A DNA stretch of 64,000 nucleotides from Ophiocordyceps camponoti-saundersi (nom. inval.) (GCA_003339415.1 PDHQ01000135.1:24882-88881); one strand, 5' to 3'; shown: positions 24,301-38,468, counted from the stretch's first letter. The notes: generated from the letters alone by a model not told the origin. Numbers and translations are program-made.

Positions 24301-24675
24301 TAATAACTATTAGGAAATAAGGCTAAGATTCTAAGGCGGCGGGTAGCTTAGTTATAAAGTTTACGGAAAAAGTTATTTAAAATTATTTAAAAGGAGGTAA
24401 TAGCTAAAATAACTTTTAATAGCGCTAATAATTAAGGTAATCTTTATAATAATAATAGTTATAAATAAAATATACTATAATTATAAATTAGCTATCTTAG
24501 TAAAACTTATATTAAAAAAATATAAAGGTAATATTCTTACTAAAATATCTTATTATAAGGGAATTATAAGTTTATTAAATAAGTATAGTAATTAAAAGTT
24601 TTTATTTAAAAACTTAAAGATAGCCTCGGAATTATAGCTATCTATAAGTAAAGATAAAATAATTTATAACTTACT

Positions 24676-25279
24676 TAATATACGCTTATACGTATAATCT
24701 ACTAGTAGTTATATATACTAGGCTAGCTACTAGATATAGTATATAGGAAAGGGAGACGGGCTAGCTACTAATCGTAAGATTATAGAATAGCTACTATAAA
24801 AAGTATAAGCATAGGTAAGAGTCTTTTAAGAATTAAAATAATAACTATAAAAGAATTTAAATTACTACCTAAAGGAATACTAGGCTAATTATATAGCTAG
24901 GAGCTTAAGGAAGATTTCCTAGTATAATCTTAAAGGTATTTACCTAAGGGGATTTTACGGTGATTTCCGAGTATATTAGTAAAATAGAGATTTCCTAGTG
25001 CGCGGTGATTTCCTAACGTATAGGGATTTCCTAGTAAAATCCGGAGATTTCTAGAGGTATATTTTAATACTAGATCTTACTAGAAATCTTAGTAAAATCT
25101 TAAAAATTATTATAGAGAAATCCTAAGAGGAAATCTTAGTAATTTCCTAAGCGTAAAGGTAATAAAGTTTCTAGGGGAAATCCGAGTAAAATCCTAAGGC
25201 GGGAAATCCTAGGAAATCCTAAGGAAATATTATAAGAGGTTAGGCGATTTATAGGGGTATTATTACACGTCCTATATTA
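24676..25279 (-). repeat. W1 3' LTR (604 bp)
   Basis: Direct repeat of 34256-34859. Its right half is packed with ~10 bp words of the type GGAAATCCTA and their reverse complement TAGGATTTCC. Confidence 0.9.
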
Positions 25280-25399
25280 ACTCCCTAAGCCGGAAAAGAA
25301 TTCTAATAGCCTTATTAACTCCTTATTTTACTTTAGAAACTATTATTATACTCGAAAGCTTTTTTTATATTAACTCTAATAACTATATCTATTTATAGA

Positions 25400-28140
25400 T
25401 TAAGAAATATTATTAGGGATCTACGTATAGAGAAGTGAATTAATCTATATAAGGTAGGAAAGAAATAGAAGAATAAGATAAGAATAATAAAGGAAAATTG
25501 CAATATATATATATATATAAAAGAATATACGTTACGGTAAAGGGTATCGTAATACTAAGAAAGAAAAATAGGAATAATAGGGACGCGACGTAATATACGA
25601 ACTAAAGAAATAGAATAAAGGAAAATATCTTACTATCCTTATTATATAGACTAGCGCCTATAATAATATAAGAGCGAATATAGATAATCTTACCGTAACT
25701 AGCATAAGAGATATAGTTTATAGCTTTAGGTACCGTATACCTTACGAAGACGGAGGCGTTTAAGATATTATAAATAGTAATAAGGTTAACTATATTACGG
25801 ATAGTTATGCTTATCCTTAGGCATATATCGTAAGCAGTTTATAGCGAATAAGCTTTATATAGCCTTCTTATTACGGCCGATATTCTTTCTTTATTTATAG
25901 CGTATAAAATATAGGATAAATAGTATATAACTAGTATTATATTATAAAGATATTAAAAAAAGATACTAAAAATATATTAATCTACGGGGTTTTTACCTAA
26001 GCTTAGTAGATATAATAGTTATTACTTATTAATAGTTAAATAACTTAGAGATTTATTACTTATTAATAGTAGAATAAATATAAAGACCGTTACGTATTAA
26101 TAGTTAAACGGTGCGACGCGTGCTCTTAGTATAGAGCGCGTTATTAATATATTCTCTATTACGGTTTATACCGATACGGTATAGAGAGCTAAGGAATATC
26201 TTAGTTTATCGTTATATTAATAAAAGGGTCCGCGTTAATAAGTTTAATAATCGTAGTATATTTAGTATTATTAGAGGGTTTAACTAAGCTGCCTATCTAA
26301 CTATATAGCTTTTTAGCGATATTATCGGGAGCTATCTTAACTAAATTTAGAATATTAAAAACCGGAATATTATTAAAGTTTAGGATTATTTTATTTCCGA
26401 TAATATCGCTCTAAGCTAAAAAGAATATATAATTAACGGTAATAGCTAGAAGTAATATAATAATATTCTCGCTAAGTAGATATATCTATTCTCTTATATA
26501 AATATACGAGTTTTAATAGTTCCTTTCGTAAAATTTTAGAATCTTACTAGAATTATTTAGTACGGACTTCTTATTAATAAATATAGTAACCTTATCGATA
26601 TTAAGCGATATATTCTTAAAAGCGGGAGTATTAAGTAAGATAGGTATAAGAATAGGGAAATCGATAATCTATTCGTCGCTAATACCGAATATTTTTACTA
26701 TATAACTTAGGCTAAGGGAAGTATTATATTTAGCGAGGTACTTATTAAAGTAAATTACCTAAATTAGAGCGATATTTATATCTTAGAATATTAAAGCTTA
26801 CTTATTATAGTATATTACGAAAAAGGTAAGAGAGTATTTAATAACCTAAACTAAACTATCGTAGTAAGTTACTAAGAAGTTATTATCGGCCTCCTTAATA
26901 TTTTTAGCTTTTAGAACTTCTTAAAATTAAATAGTAGTTTTAGAAATAGTTATTAGAGTTATAGGTTACTAAAAGGCGGAATAAGTTTACTTATTAGGGG
27001 TTCTAAGAACGCTTTATTAAGTAAGAGTAAGAGAAGTAATAAAATACCTTACTAGGGATTTACTAAAAATAGGAGCTACTCCCTTAACCTTAGTCTCCTT
27101 TTCTATAGCTATTAATACTATTCGTTCTATTTTACTAAGGTAGTTAGTATACGAGATAATAACTAGGATTCTCTTAATCTCCTCTAATTTTTTAGAGTCT
27201 TAGTAAACTTACCTACTAACTAGGCCCTTAATATAATCTTTTATAATTTCTAATAGCGCGTACGCGCTATAATAATTCTTTCTAGGTTAATTAGATTACG
27301 GAAAGATATTCCCTTTAATATTAGTAAGAGAGTATAAAAACGTAAGGTAAATATAGCTTCTTAACGAAGTAGCTAGTATTTTAGAGGCTAAGCTAATAGT
27401 AAAAGAAGATATTATAATAGTTTATTAAGTAGAACGTCTAAGCGCTATAACTTTAGAAATTTTAGGTAAAGAGTTATTAAAGCTAGAGTATTCGTTATCT
27501 AAGAGCGAGTACTCCGAATTATAATCTTCGTTATTAGGAAGTCTTTCGCCGTTAGCTTATCTTTTTACTTTTCGGTCGATATAGTAAATATAACCGTCTA
27601 ATTTACTAAAAGATAAATCGTAGCTTTCTTCTCGGAGTGCTTATTTCTAAGCGACGAATATTATATAGTTATTTAATTTCTAGTTATTAAATTTATAGGT
27701 AAGTAATTTAAACGAATATTAGAGTTACGAGGTTTCTAAATAGCTAAATAGCTCTTTTAAAGCCTTTAAAGGTAAGTATAGGGGAAATGCAAATTAGCTA
27801 CTTATAGAATAGCTTATAGTAGGTTCTATCGCGAGAATAATAAGGATTATTATAAGGCGGATCGATCTTAAGTATAAAAAAAGGAAAAATAAGAAGAAAA
27901 CGAATAGAATTAAAAAATAAAAGAGAATAACTATAAGGGGAATAGATATAATACGTAGGAAAGATATAATAAAAATAGGAAATATAAAAGGGGATAATAA
28001 AAGATAAATAGAAGAGAGAAGAGGTAAGAGAGAAAAGGTAGGAAAATAAAGGGAAATCTAGTATAAACGGTAACGCGTTAGGTTTATTATTTCCTAGTAA
28101 TTTCACGCGTTCGTTACTAGGTAACTTATTTACTTTATTT
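25400..28140 (-). pseudogene. W1 coding relic downstream of integrase, function unknown
   Basis: Between the integrase tail and the 3' LTR the minus strand keeps one long frame interrupted only by TAA/TAG, for example VKGVAPIFSKSLVRYFITSL near 27050. The corresponding plus-strand segment of W2 (about 56900-59700) reads in the same frame with similar residues, which argues for an ancestral ORF. I do not recognise the product. A short frame starting with GTG at 28106 in this area has no ATG and is not a gene. Confidence 0.5.
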
Positions 28141-28299
28141 TAATAGCCGGTACTTTTTAAAAATATTTATATGTTTTTTCTTAGTAATATCTAGCCGGGC
28201 TTCTAACTTATCCTTCTCTTTCTCGAATTTTTCGATTATCTCCTTTTATTAGAAGTCCTTTTCGGCTACTTATTAATTATTATTATTCGAGTATCTTTT

Positions 28300-31200
28300 C
28301 TAATATACGAGATACTTTATTTAAGTAATACCTCGTCCTTTTTTAACCTTTCTCTTATTAAGGATTCGTTTAATCTTATAGTTATTAGTATTAGGCTTAG
28401 GGCTAGGTTATTCTCCTAAAGCGTTAGCTAGTCGAAGTTAAATAACTAATATAACGGGATAGATATTTATAGAGTTATTAAGATTTAGTTAATAAGCTAG
28501 ATAGCCGATTTATTCGATTACGCGGAAGGGCCTAGTTTACTATTCCGAAAGCTTCGCTACTTATCTATTAGGAATAGAATATCTTTTCCTAAGTTTTAGC
28601 TAAACCTAATCGCTAAGCTTAAACTTAAGCTTCCGATATTTCTTATTATAACGTTATTTTATCGTAGCTTAGGCGTAGATAATAAAAATAACTACCTTAT
28701 CTTTTAATACTTCCCGGGATTTAGGAGAAGCTTAGTTATTTAGATAACGGAGACTATTATCTATCCGGAATCTAATAAGTAACTTATTTAGTATAGTCTT
28801 AATAACCGAGAAGAAGGAATTATTAAGAGAAAACTAAAAAGCTAGTAAGGCGTTAATTTATCGCTTTATCGGGAAATTAGTAGCGAAGAATCTAAAAGCG
28901 ATTTTAATAATTTAGTTCTATTTTTCGGATAAACTATCGGTTTATAGGTAATATATAGTCGATATTAGGAGTTTAATATTAAAGGTAAACTATAAGGTTT
29001 TTTAGAGTTTAGATATAAATTTTAAATCCTAATTAGAAATAATTTATTTTAGAAGTCCTTAGTTATAACAGGTAAGCTTATAATATAGCCGCTAAGCTTA
29101 TTTTTTAGTAGTAAAATAATTATATTTAGGGGTTAAAATATATATCTTCGAGAATTTATTAGTAATAGTAAGGAGGGTATTATAGAATTTTCCTTTAAGT
29201 TTAAACTAAGGTAAGTTTTCTAAAAAGATTAGAGGGAGTCTAGTAATAAAGTTTATTACGATTATATAAAAAGGAATCGCTAGGGAATAGATCGGAACTA
29301 TTTCCTTAAAAGGAGGCTATCTATTAGTTTAATTATATTTATAAATATCGTATTTATTTACGAAATTATTAATCTTTTTCTTTAGTTAGGAAATAATAAA
29401 ACTAAAAAAAAGTTTAGCTTATATATATCTTTAACTAGTATAAAATTTACGAAAATAATACTTAGAAATAATTTTTTTAGCGTAATTTTTAAGAATATAA
29501 AGTTATCGTTAACTATCGATATCCTTAAGATATAATAAGCCGTTTACTTAGATAAAAGAGAGTTTTTCCTAAAAATCTTCGTCTCCGAGTTACTCTAAGA
29601 TTTTAGATTATCGTATATTAAGGAGATATCCTTCGGAAATCCTACGTTAGAAGGCGTTATTAAGAATAGCCTCTAAGGAAATAAGTATATAGTTCTAATC
29701 GATATAATCCTCTTAGATATCCTTAAGTTCTCCTTATCTTTTTTCTAGGATTACCTTTAAGGGGAGGCGTAAAAAAGAGTCTATAAGAATATTAAAAATA
29801 CTTAAGATATATCGGACTTTAAGAGGGTATTAACTTAGAAATTAAGAAGCGAGAGTAAAATAATTATTACTCCTTATACTAATAGTAAAAGGAGAGGTCT
29901 ATTTTATAATTACTAAAATTATAATATAATTTATAAAAATTACGATCTTCGGTTTCCGGGTTTTAATTAAATAAGTCTAGAGTTTATAATAAGTTTATAT
30001 TAAATAGGAGATCTTAAGTTTAGTTAGCTAATATCTAGTTTCGGCCGGTTTAAAGGTACGATTAAGATAATAGATAGGTTTAATAAATTATTAAGGCGGA
30101 GCTAAAAATAGTTTCTAAGATTCCTTATTATCGATATAGAAAAGATAAGCTATAAAACCGTTCTCTTAGGAGGTATTAATTTATAAAAAAAGTTAATAGT
30201 TAGGAAAGAACTAACTAAGAGTAGCGTTATTATAAAAGGTATTAGTAATATCGTTAAAATAGTCGGTTTTTTCCTTTATTAGGATAATCTTAGACTAAGA
30301 GGTAAAGGTATTTTTTTTTAGTTTAGTAATAGGTATTTTATTTTCCTATCTTTTTCGGAATATTATTATTTTACGTTTCTAAAAAAGGTTAATTTTTTAC
30401 GTAAAATAGGGAATAAGATATTTTATTTATTTAACTAATTTAATTTATTACTTAAAACGTTATAGGGTATTAGGAAACTTAATATCTTATAAGGCTTTTA
30501 CCTAAGATTAAGTATTTATTAGTGCGAATCTATTAATATAGTACTTTAATATTTCTATAAATAAGTAATAAAGGAATAATTTAGGAGTAAAGAGGGAAAG
30601 ATTTATACTAATAAAAAGATTAAATATTATAATTAGATATTTAATATAATCTTCTAAAGTATTAGAGAAGATTACTATATCGTTAATATATCTAGTAGCG
30701 TATATTTTATATAGTTAGAGAATATAATCGACGAATTTTTATATATAGGTAGGAGAATTTTTATACCTTATAAGAGCGATTATAGCTCTCTCTAATCTGC
30801 GGTAGGAAATAATTATAAACCGCTCTTAGTAATCTAGATAAACGAGAAACTAATAAAAGAAGCTTCGAGTATTAATAATAGAAATAACCTTTTTACTTGC
30901 TAATTATAGATTATATTTTAAGGGAGAGGTATTAAATATATATTAGGAACGGCTACGCTATTTAAAACTTATAAGTTATTAACGATATATAGTTTACCTT
31001 TTCTCTAAATAATAAAATATAAGCTAGCGAAAAGTAAAGCTTTAAGCGCTTATTTTATTTTACCTTATAAATATATATTATTATACTTTTTATTAAGGAA
31101 ATCCTAATTAGGTTTATTTAATAGATAGGGACGTAAACTAAGTTTTTTCTCGTACTAATTATTAACGAGGGGGATTTTTAGATACTGCTTAGGGGGCAGA

Positions 31201-34200
31201 TTAATTAGCTTAATATCTTCCTAAAGTTTTAGAAGGGAATCGCAAAGTTATTTTACCTTTCTAGATAACTAAGGATCTAATATATAGATTTTAACGCTAT
31301 ATTCTCCTTCGATTTCCGGGATATCGGGTATCTTAGAGATATCTAACCGATAAGGTTAACTTAGGTCCGGGATATTAATAAAAGGTAAGTTAGTATTAGT
31401 TTCTTTAAATAATATTATTTAGTCTAAAAGAGAATCTAGCGTTAAATATTTATCGGGGTTATCTAAAGTATCTTTCTTAGTAATTTATTAAGGGATTATA
31501 AAAGAAAATTAATTATTAAGATCTAGTATAATACTAACTTTTTCTTTTTATTTAAAAAAGATTAGTTTATTACTTAAGTTAAAGATAGTTAAATAGAAGT
31601 AGTTACGAATAATTAAACCTAAGAGAAAATAAGAGTCGGGGAAGAAGATAAGGTTACGATTCTTAAAAGGATCTCTAATTAATATTAGAATTATACTTAT
31701 TAAAAAAGGAGGGATTATTATTACTAAAGCGGCTATTATATATTTACGAATAGCTAGTCCTTTATAAGTAGAATAATATTCGATACGTATTCCTTCGTAA
31801 AGTTAAATCTAAAGCTCTTATCGAAAGTTAAGAATATCGATTCTATAAGGGATCGAGAATCCTTATCTTAATAAAACTCCGGTAAGAAAATACTCGATAA
31901 CCTAAGCGCTAGCTTTAAACTTACTAATATAAAATTTACCGTCGATTTTACTAATAATATATAAAGTAAAGGTAGCCTAATTATAGGTTAAGGCTAATCT
32001 AATATTATTTAAGCTATAAACTATTATTAGATTATAGTTAATATTATTAAACTTATTAAGTAAGTCCTTCCTAATAAGGGATCTATTTACTCTAATATCG
32101 ATATATATTTTTATAGCGTTAGATAGTCCGTTTTTACTAAATACTAAAATCTTCGTATAGGAAAAATAGGAAACTTATTTTAGAGGAAAATTAATTATCT
32201 AAGGAGTAGCTTCGATAATAGGAAAGTTTTTAAAAAGGAGGTCTCTAATAATATTAAGAGGTTTTATCTTATATTTCTTAAGATCCGAAATAAGATAATA
32301 TAAGTTATTAGCTAGTTACTTATCCTTTTCGGCTTTAGATAATTTAAATAAGTCGGTTTTATTATCTAGATTATATTCTAAAATATTAAGGATTATATTA
32401 CGTATCTTAGAAGAGATTATAAAGACTCCGTTAGTATTAGGATCTTATTCGGTAAGTTCGTAAGTAAGATTAATAAGGATAGGATTACCTTTTAAGCCTT
32501 TTCCGTTTTTTTTTAAGAAAAGCTATTTTATTTTTACCTTAAACTTAATATTCTTATCGAAAGGTTTCCGGGTATTATCTATTAGCTTTCTAAGAAAATC
32601 GTTTAGTTTACGATCTAGTTAGCGGTCCGGATTTCGCGAAGATTTCTTCTTAGAATTATTTACCTTACGTTTACGTTAAGGTAACCTACTTAAAGCTATA
32701 TACTAAGTAATATCGTTTTATAAATTACCCTAAGTTTTTTTAATTAGCTTAGTTTAGAGGTTCGGAATAAGTTATTCGTATTTATATACTTAGTTATCTA
32801 AGGTATCTTCGCTAATTAGCTATCGGAAAGTTTCTTAGAGAAAGATATTAAGTTAGGAAAAGATAATTATTAGTATAGATTATTCGGGATAAAGGGCTAC
32901 TTAAGCTATTCTTTTTATCTTAGATACTTATAATCGGAAATCTTTTTTAGCGAGTATATCTTAAAATATAAAGCTTTATTTTTATATAATAAGAGCGGTA
33001 ATATTAGGTTAGATAGTAAACTTTTTCTAAAAGGCTTTTACCTATCCTTAGATTCCTAAATTAGGAAAAGTTAGTTCTAATCTAATTTAGGGGTCTAAAT
33101 CTCCGGAATACTATTTTATAATATAACCCTAAAAAAAAGAGGGAATAAATCGTACGAGTTTATCTACGTAATCCTCGCTTTAGGTAGTAACCCGTTTTAG
33201 AGCGTTTATAAATTAGTTAATACTCCGGTAAACGATAGTTCGATTAGTTTCTTTAATCTAATCGAAGGTAATATTAAAAGTATTAATAAGCTTAAATTAT
33301 CTAATATCTTCGGCTTATAACTTAACTTATCGTTTAGACGGTTTTTATAATTTTAATCGATTATATAATCGTAGATTATTATCTAAGTTAATATATCTAA
33401 GGTAATTTAAGTTTTAAGGTACGATATTATAGGAGTAAAGTATATTATTAACTATCCGTGCTATTTTTTCCTCTTCCGCGGAAAGTAGAGAAAGTTTTCT
33501 AGAATTAAACGATATTATAAGAGGATCTAGAAAATACTACCTTATTAAGGTATTCTTCCTTAAGGTAGATAGTTCTCTTTTTAGAGAGGATTCTTATAGC
33601 GTAGAGGTTTTCTTACCTTTATCCTAAGAGGAGGTTTCCTCCTTACCTTCTTCCTAAAAGGGGACTCCGGTATTTTCCTTACTTTTTACCGGTAAAGTAA
33701 GCTATTTACCTTTTCTTTCGGTATTACTTATAGTTCGAAGGTACTCTTAAATAAGGGGTAGCTAGTTTTCTAGGGGAATTCTAAATAAGTAAAAGATATT
33801 ATTAAATATATACCTTAGTTAATTTACTTATTTAAATAGTTAATTATAGTTTACTATAACGTTTAGATTAGTTAGGAAAAGTTCGATTATAATAAGTAAC
33901 TTAGTTTTTTAGGGATTATTCTAATATAGTAAGTATTTTTAAACTAGCTTTATTTCCCCGTATTATAAAAGAGGAAATTTGCCTTAGAAAGGGTAAGGTT
34001 TCTTTACTATTTTATAAGTATTAAAAGCACGAGCTTTTTCTTTTCTAGCTATAACTTCTTCCTCGATTACCTTAAGGAGTTTATAGGTAAAGAAATAGTA
34101 TATAGCTAGGGTTAAGTAATAAATATAGTAAAGCTTTCTTTTAAGCTAAAAATCTACGCTTATAAAGTTTAGTTAGTAAAAAACGTTTCGGGTCCGACTT

Positions 34201-34250
34201 ACTACCTTAATAGCTAGAGATTTATAAATTAGTAAAACGTAAAATTACTA
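28300..34250 (-). pseudogene. W1 gag-pol relic
   Basis: Read right to left: a presumed gag and protease region (34250 to about 31500), reverse transcriptase (about 31150-30300, with the YINDIVIF box, the best-preserved YxDD motif of the window), then RNase H, then integrase to about 28300. In the integrase tail the motif GPF, the pattern YPVISV and a run of Pro-position codons resemble fungal Ty3/gypsy integrases. Many TAA/TAG stops replace Gln and Trp codons, so no product can be made. Confidence 0.75.
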
Positions 34251-34255
34251 TTAGT

Positions 34256-34859
34256 TAATATATACTTATACGTATAATTTACTAATAATTATATATATTA
34301 GGCTAGCTACTAGATATAATATATAGGAAAGGGAGATAGGCTAGCTACCGATCGTAAGATTATAGAATAGCTACTATAAAAAATATAAGTATAAGTAAGA
34401 GTTTTTTAAGAATTAAAATAGTAACTATAAAAGAATTTAAATTATTACCTAAAGGAATACTAAGCTAATTATATAGCTAGGAGCTTAAGGAAGATTTCCT
34501 AGTATAATCTTAAAAGTATTTACCTAAAGGGATTTTACGGTAATTTCTAAGTATATTAGTAAAATAGAGATTTCCTAGTATATAGTGATTTCCTAACGTA
34601 CGGGGATTTCTTAGTAAAATCCGGAGATTTCTAGAGGTATATTTTAATACTAAATCTTACTAGAAATCTTAGTAAAATCCTAAAAGTTATTATAGAGAAA
34701 TCCTAAGAGGAAATCCTAGTAATTTCCTAAGCGTAAAGGTAATAAAGTTTCTAAGGGAAATCCGAGTAAAATCCTAAGGCGGGAAATCTTAGGAAATCCT
34801 AAGGAAATATTATAAGAGGTTAGGCGATTTATAGGGGTGTTATTACACGTCCTATATTA
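34256..34859 (-). repeat. W1 5' LTR (604 bp)
   Basis: Direct repeat of 24676-25279, same length, with scattered C/T and G/A differences. It is the promoter-side LTR for the minus-strand element. Confidence 0.9.
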
Positions 34860-37800
34860 TTACTTATAAGTACCCGCTTTTAGCGGAAACTTCTAAGCGC
34901 TTAATTAAATTACTTAATAGCGTAAATAATAAAAGGAATTAATATAAAAAGCCTCTAACTAAAAGTTTTATAAAATCTTATTATAAAAAAAAGCTAGGGT
35001 ATCCTAAGTAAAAAGTATAGCTATAAGAAACTAAGATAGGGCCGGGTTAAATTAAACTAGCTATAGCCCGAAAAAGTAAATAAATATAAGCTATATAATT
35101 TAACTAAAGCGCTCCTTTATCCCGCGGCGATTTTATTTTCGCTAGGAGAGCGTATTAGGCTATAACGCCTACGCGCTAAGATAGTACTAAAGGCAGAAAT
35201 TAAAAAAGGTAAGTATCTTAGCTTAACGCGCTTAATATTTTATTATAGCTTTAAGCGTAGTAAAATACTCTAAAGCCTTATAATCCGTAAAAATAAAAAA
35301 TAGCTATATAATTTTATATAATTTAGTAAACTATATTTTAAAGTAAAAAATAATAATAAATAGCTTCTTATTATAAATTATATAATTTTATTTTATAAGT
35401 AAAAGTTTTTTAAAATAATATATAATAAGCTAAAAGATATAGTTTAAGCTAAACTAAGAAAAATACCCGCTAATAGCCTCGCTAGAATAATTAGCTTTAA
35501 TAGTAATATTATAGTTTAAATCTTATTAAGTAAAAATAAGGGTAAAGATAAATACGGACTTAAGCGTATTAAAAATAAGCTAATATTTATTAGTTTAGTA
35601 GAAAAGCGCGCTACGTTTCGTAAGCTTAACTAAGGGGGCTATAAGGTTTAAAAAATAAAGGATAAAATCGCGATAGAAATTAGTAAACTTAAGAAAACTA
35701 CGCACGCTTTAGATATAAGTTAGCGCCTCTTATTTTAGAATTATAAAAACTTTAATAAAGTTTAGCCGTATTTCTTTACTAGCGTAGATAATAAACCTTA
35801 CTTAACTTTATAAATAGTAAAATTATATTTATTAAGATTAAGGAAAAGCTTAGCTTAATAAAGATATAAGAGTATAACGCGTACTTTACGCTAATAATTA
35901 AAATAGGAACTTTTTAAATAGATAAGGATATTATTTATATATATTATAATAAAATCCCTTAAAAAGTTATTAAAAATAATATTAATATAATATTAAAATA
36001 TAGTAAGCGCTTTTATAAAGCTAAAAAAGTAAATAAAGTATTTAAATAAATTAAATTAAATATAAAAAGCTATAAAATATTCCTTACTTTTTATAATATA
36101 AAGCTTATAGAAAGTAATATAAATATTAAATTTTATAAACTAATAAGTACTTAAAAAGCTATAAAGCGTCTCCTTAATAAGTAAAAAAAAATAATAATCT
36201 TACTCCGTTATTTTATTTAAGGCGTAATAATTAATATAAAAGCGCTACCTACCTTCTAGCTTTTTTATAAATAGGATAGGGGCGGCTACGGATAATAAGC
36301 TAATATAGATTTATCTTTTATTTATTAAGTTAGTAATCTATTTCTAAACTTCGAGGAGATACTTATAAAGTATACTATAAAGTAAGCCTTAAAATAAAAA
36401 GGGTAAGGAATTATTAAATTCTTAGTAGAGTTAGATATAATAGTTATAATTACCGCGGTAAAAAGGTAAAACGCTAGCTTTCTCCTTATTAAATAAGTTA
36501 GCAAAATTTAATATTTTAGAAAATAAGGAGGGGCTTATAGTTAAGGTAAAAGTTATAATATATAAAATACGAAAGATATCTTATAAGCTAATAGCGAGAA
36601 ACTAATAACTAATATATTATTAGGATTTACGGTAAATAAGGGCCGCGAAGATAAAGCTAAGAATAGCTATAGTAAAGTAAGTAACTTACTAAGATTTAAA
36701 ATATAAAATAACTAATTCGCTAATAAAGTAAATTATAACTTCCCGCTTACTAAAATATAGTAAGATATTATTATACGCTATTTAAGGTAAGCTAAGGATT
36801 AAGTTTTAAATAAAGCTTAGAATTATATATATTATTATAAATAACTACTAACTATTAATATTAGCTATAAAATAAATAAAATAGCGGATAGATAAGTATA
36901 GCTTAAAGCGCACGCGCTATTAATAATATATTTATATAATAATATAAATTACTTATAAGTAAAAAAAAAGAATTCGCTTAAGCTAATAGCGCTATATAAA
37001 AGATTTACTTATAATAGCGTAATAATTATAGCTCTTATCTGCTTATATAATAATAAAAAAAATAGAATTTATAAATATAAAAAGAAAAAAAAAGCAAGTT
37101 TATATTTTAACTAATATTTATAAAATAATTATTTAATATTTTATAAGTAATATTACTATAAGAGTCCTCCCCTTATAAGAGACTTAATATAAGGGGGATT
37201 TATTTCCTTAGTTTAAAGTAAGGTTCTCCTTCTTTTTTATAATATTTACGAAATAAACCGAAAAGGCTAATAAGGGAGGATTAAGCTTATACTTACGTAA
37301 GAAATAGCCGGTACCGCTATAATAAAAGTAGCGGCCCTTAGCGCGCTACTTCGTAATCTTATCGCTATTAGCTCGAGTTACCTAATAATAGGTCTTACCG
37401 CTATAGCTATTCTAGCCTCGAAAAGGGGGGCTATTATATTTACTAAAGCGCGGCCAGGTGCTAGTTTAGTATATATTAGTTATCGGGATATCTTAGAATA
37501 GCTTAGGAGCGGAAAATAAAAGCGTCTAGCTTTTATTTTTAAAGTAAAAAACTTAATATTTATAGTAATAGCGCGGATCTTAATAATAGCGATAATATAC
37601 TTAATTAAGGGAATATTACGCTTTATATAATACTAGCGAAGGGCCGGCGTAAAAATATAATAGAGGCGTATAATTTTAATCTTATTAGCTTATTTAGCAC
37701 TATTTATTAAAATATGCTTAGCTTTAAAATAAATAAGGAAGTTAAAGAAAAACTTAGAAGCGTCTTATATAAAGTATTTAAGCTTTATTATAGCTATTTA

Positions 37801-38219
37801 GCGCTAGTATAAGTTAGTAAATATAATATTAAAATAACTTAGGAAATAGTTAAGGTTATACTTATACTTAGTACTTTACTTAAAAGATAAGGCTACCTTA
37901 GCTTAAATTATAAAAGATAAATATTAATATAAAAATACTTATTAGTTATAAGTAATATTAATAAAGGCCTAGTTCGCTTATAGCTTATAAGATATAAAAG
38001 AGCGCTATATTAGAAAAAAGTCCTTATCACTATTAAATAGTAATCTAAGAGGTAATAGCTTATAGCGGGGTTATGACTATTATTACTTAAAAAGCTATAT
38101 AAATTAGTACTATTAGCGTATAAGGCTTTAAAGCTCCGTAATAATAGCTTACTACTCTAAAAGCTAAGCGATAATAGCTTATTAAATATTAAGGTTATCT
38201 ATAATTAAAGTTATTTTAC

Positions 38220-38468
38220 TATAAAGGTCCTATATTTCTTAATATTTATAAGAAGCTAACTTTATTAATATAAAATAATTTAAAAAGTTCTAAGGTATAT
38301 ATAGTATATATACTTAAGGTTATAGTTTATATATAGCCCGCGCCTATCTTACGCGCGGCGCTAACTAATTATATATACCTATATATACCTTACGCCCGTT
38401 ATACGCGCGGACTTAACTAAGCACCCCTTACGTAACTTAGCTATTCGGGCGCAGCCCGAATCCCTTAT
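38220..38468 (-). repeat. Y2 5' LTR (249 bp)
   Basis: Least mutated LTR of this family. It contains a perfect hairpin, TTCGGGC-GCA-GCCCGAA, at about 38443-38459 near the outer edge. Confidence 0.85.

Larger units (their letters stand above)
24676..34859 (-). mobile_element. W1: 10.2 kb Ty3/gypsy LTR retrotransposon
   Basis: Flanked by TTACT on both sides (24671-24675, 34860-34864), with 604 bp LTRs running TAATATA...CTATATTA. It is 10184 bp in total. Pol is read on the minus strand: reverse transcriptase with a YINDIVIFSNTLEDYI box near 30650-30691, RNase H and integrase to its left, and an integrase tail (KLxxxxxGPF pattern) near 28490-28560. A purine-rich tract (GGCTTAGGGAG on the minus strand) abuts the left LTR, which is therefore the 3' one. 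About 2.8 kb of coding-like sequence follows integrase. All frames carry TAA/TAG stops. It inserted into Y2. Second copy: 42013-60397, plus strand. Confidence 0.9.
19577..38468 (-). mobile_element. Y2: Ty3/gypsy copy, carrying X2 and W1
   Basis: It is bounded by 249 bp LTRs: 19577-21606 (interrupted by X2) and 38220-38468. The target duplication is AAGTT. Removing X2 and W1 leaves about 6.92 kb, the same as Y1 after its own insertions are removed. The minus strand shows a YINNILIY box near 35918-35960, a RIP-altered YxDD reverse transcriptase motif. It lacks the 123 bp tandem duplication and the 675 bp insertion of Y1, which makes it the best template for the family. Confidence 0.85.

Noticed and set aside
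27798..28106. A 102-codon minus-strand frame in W1
   Set aside because: It starts at GTG, not ATG, lies in RIP-mutated retroelement DNA and has biased Tyr/Phe/Leu/Ile content expected from AT-rich sequence.
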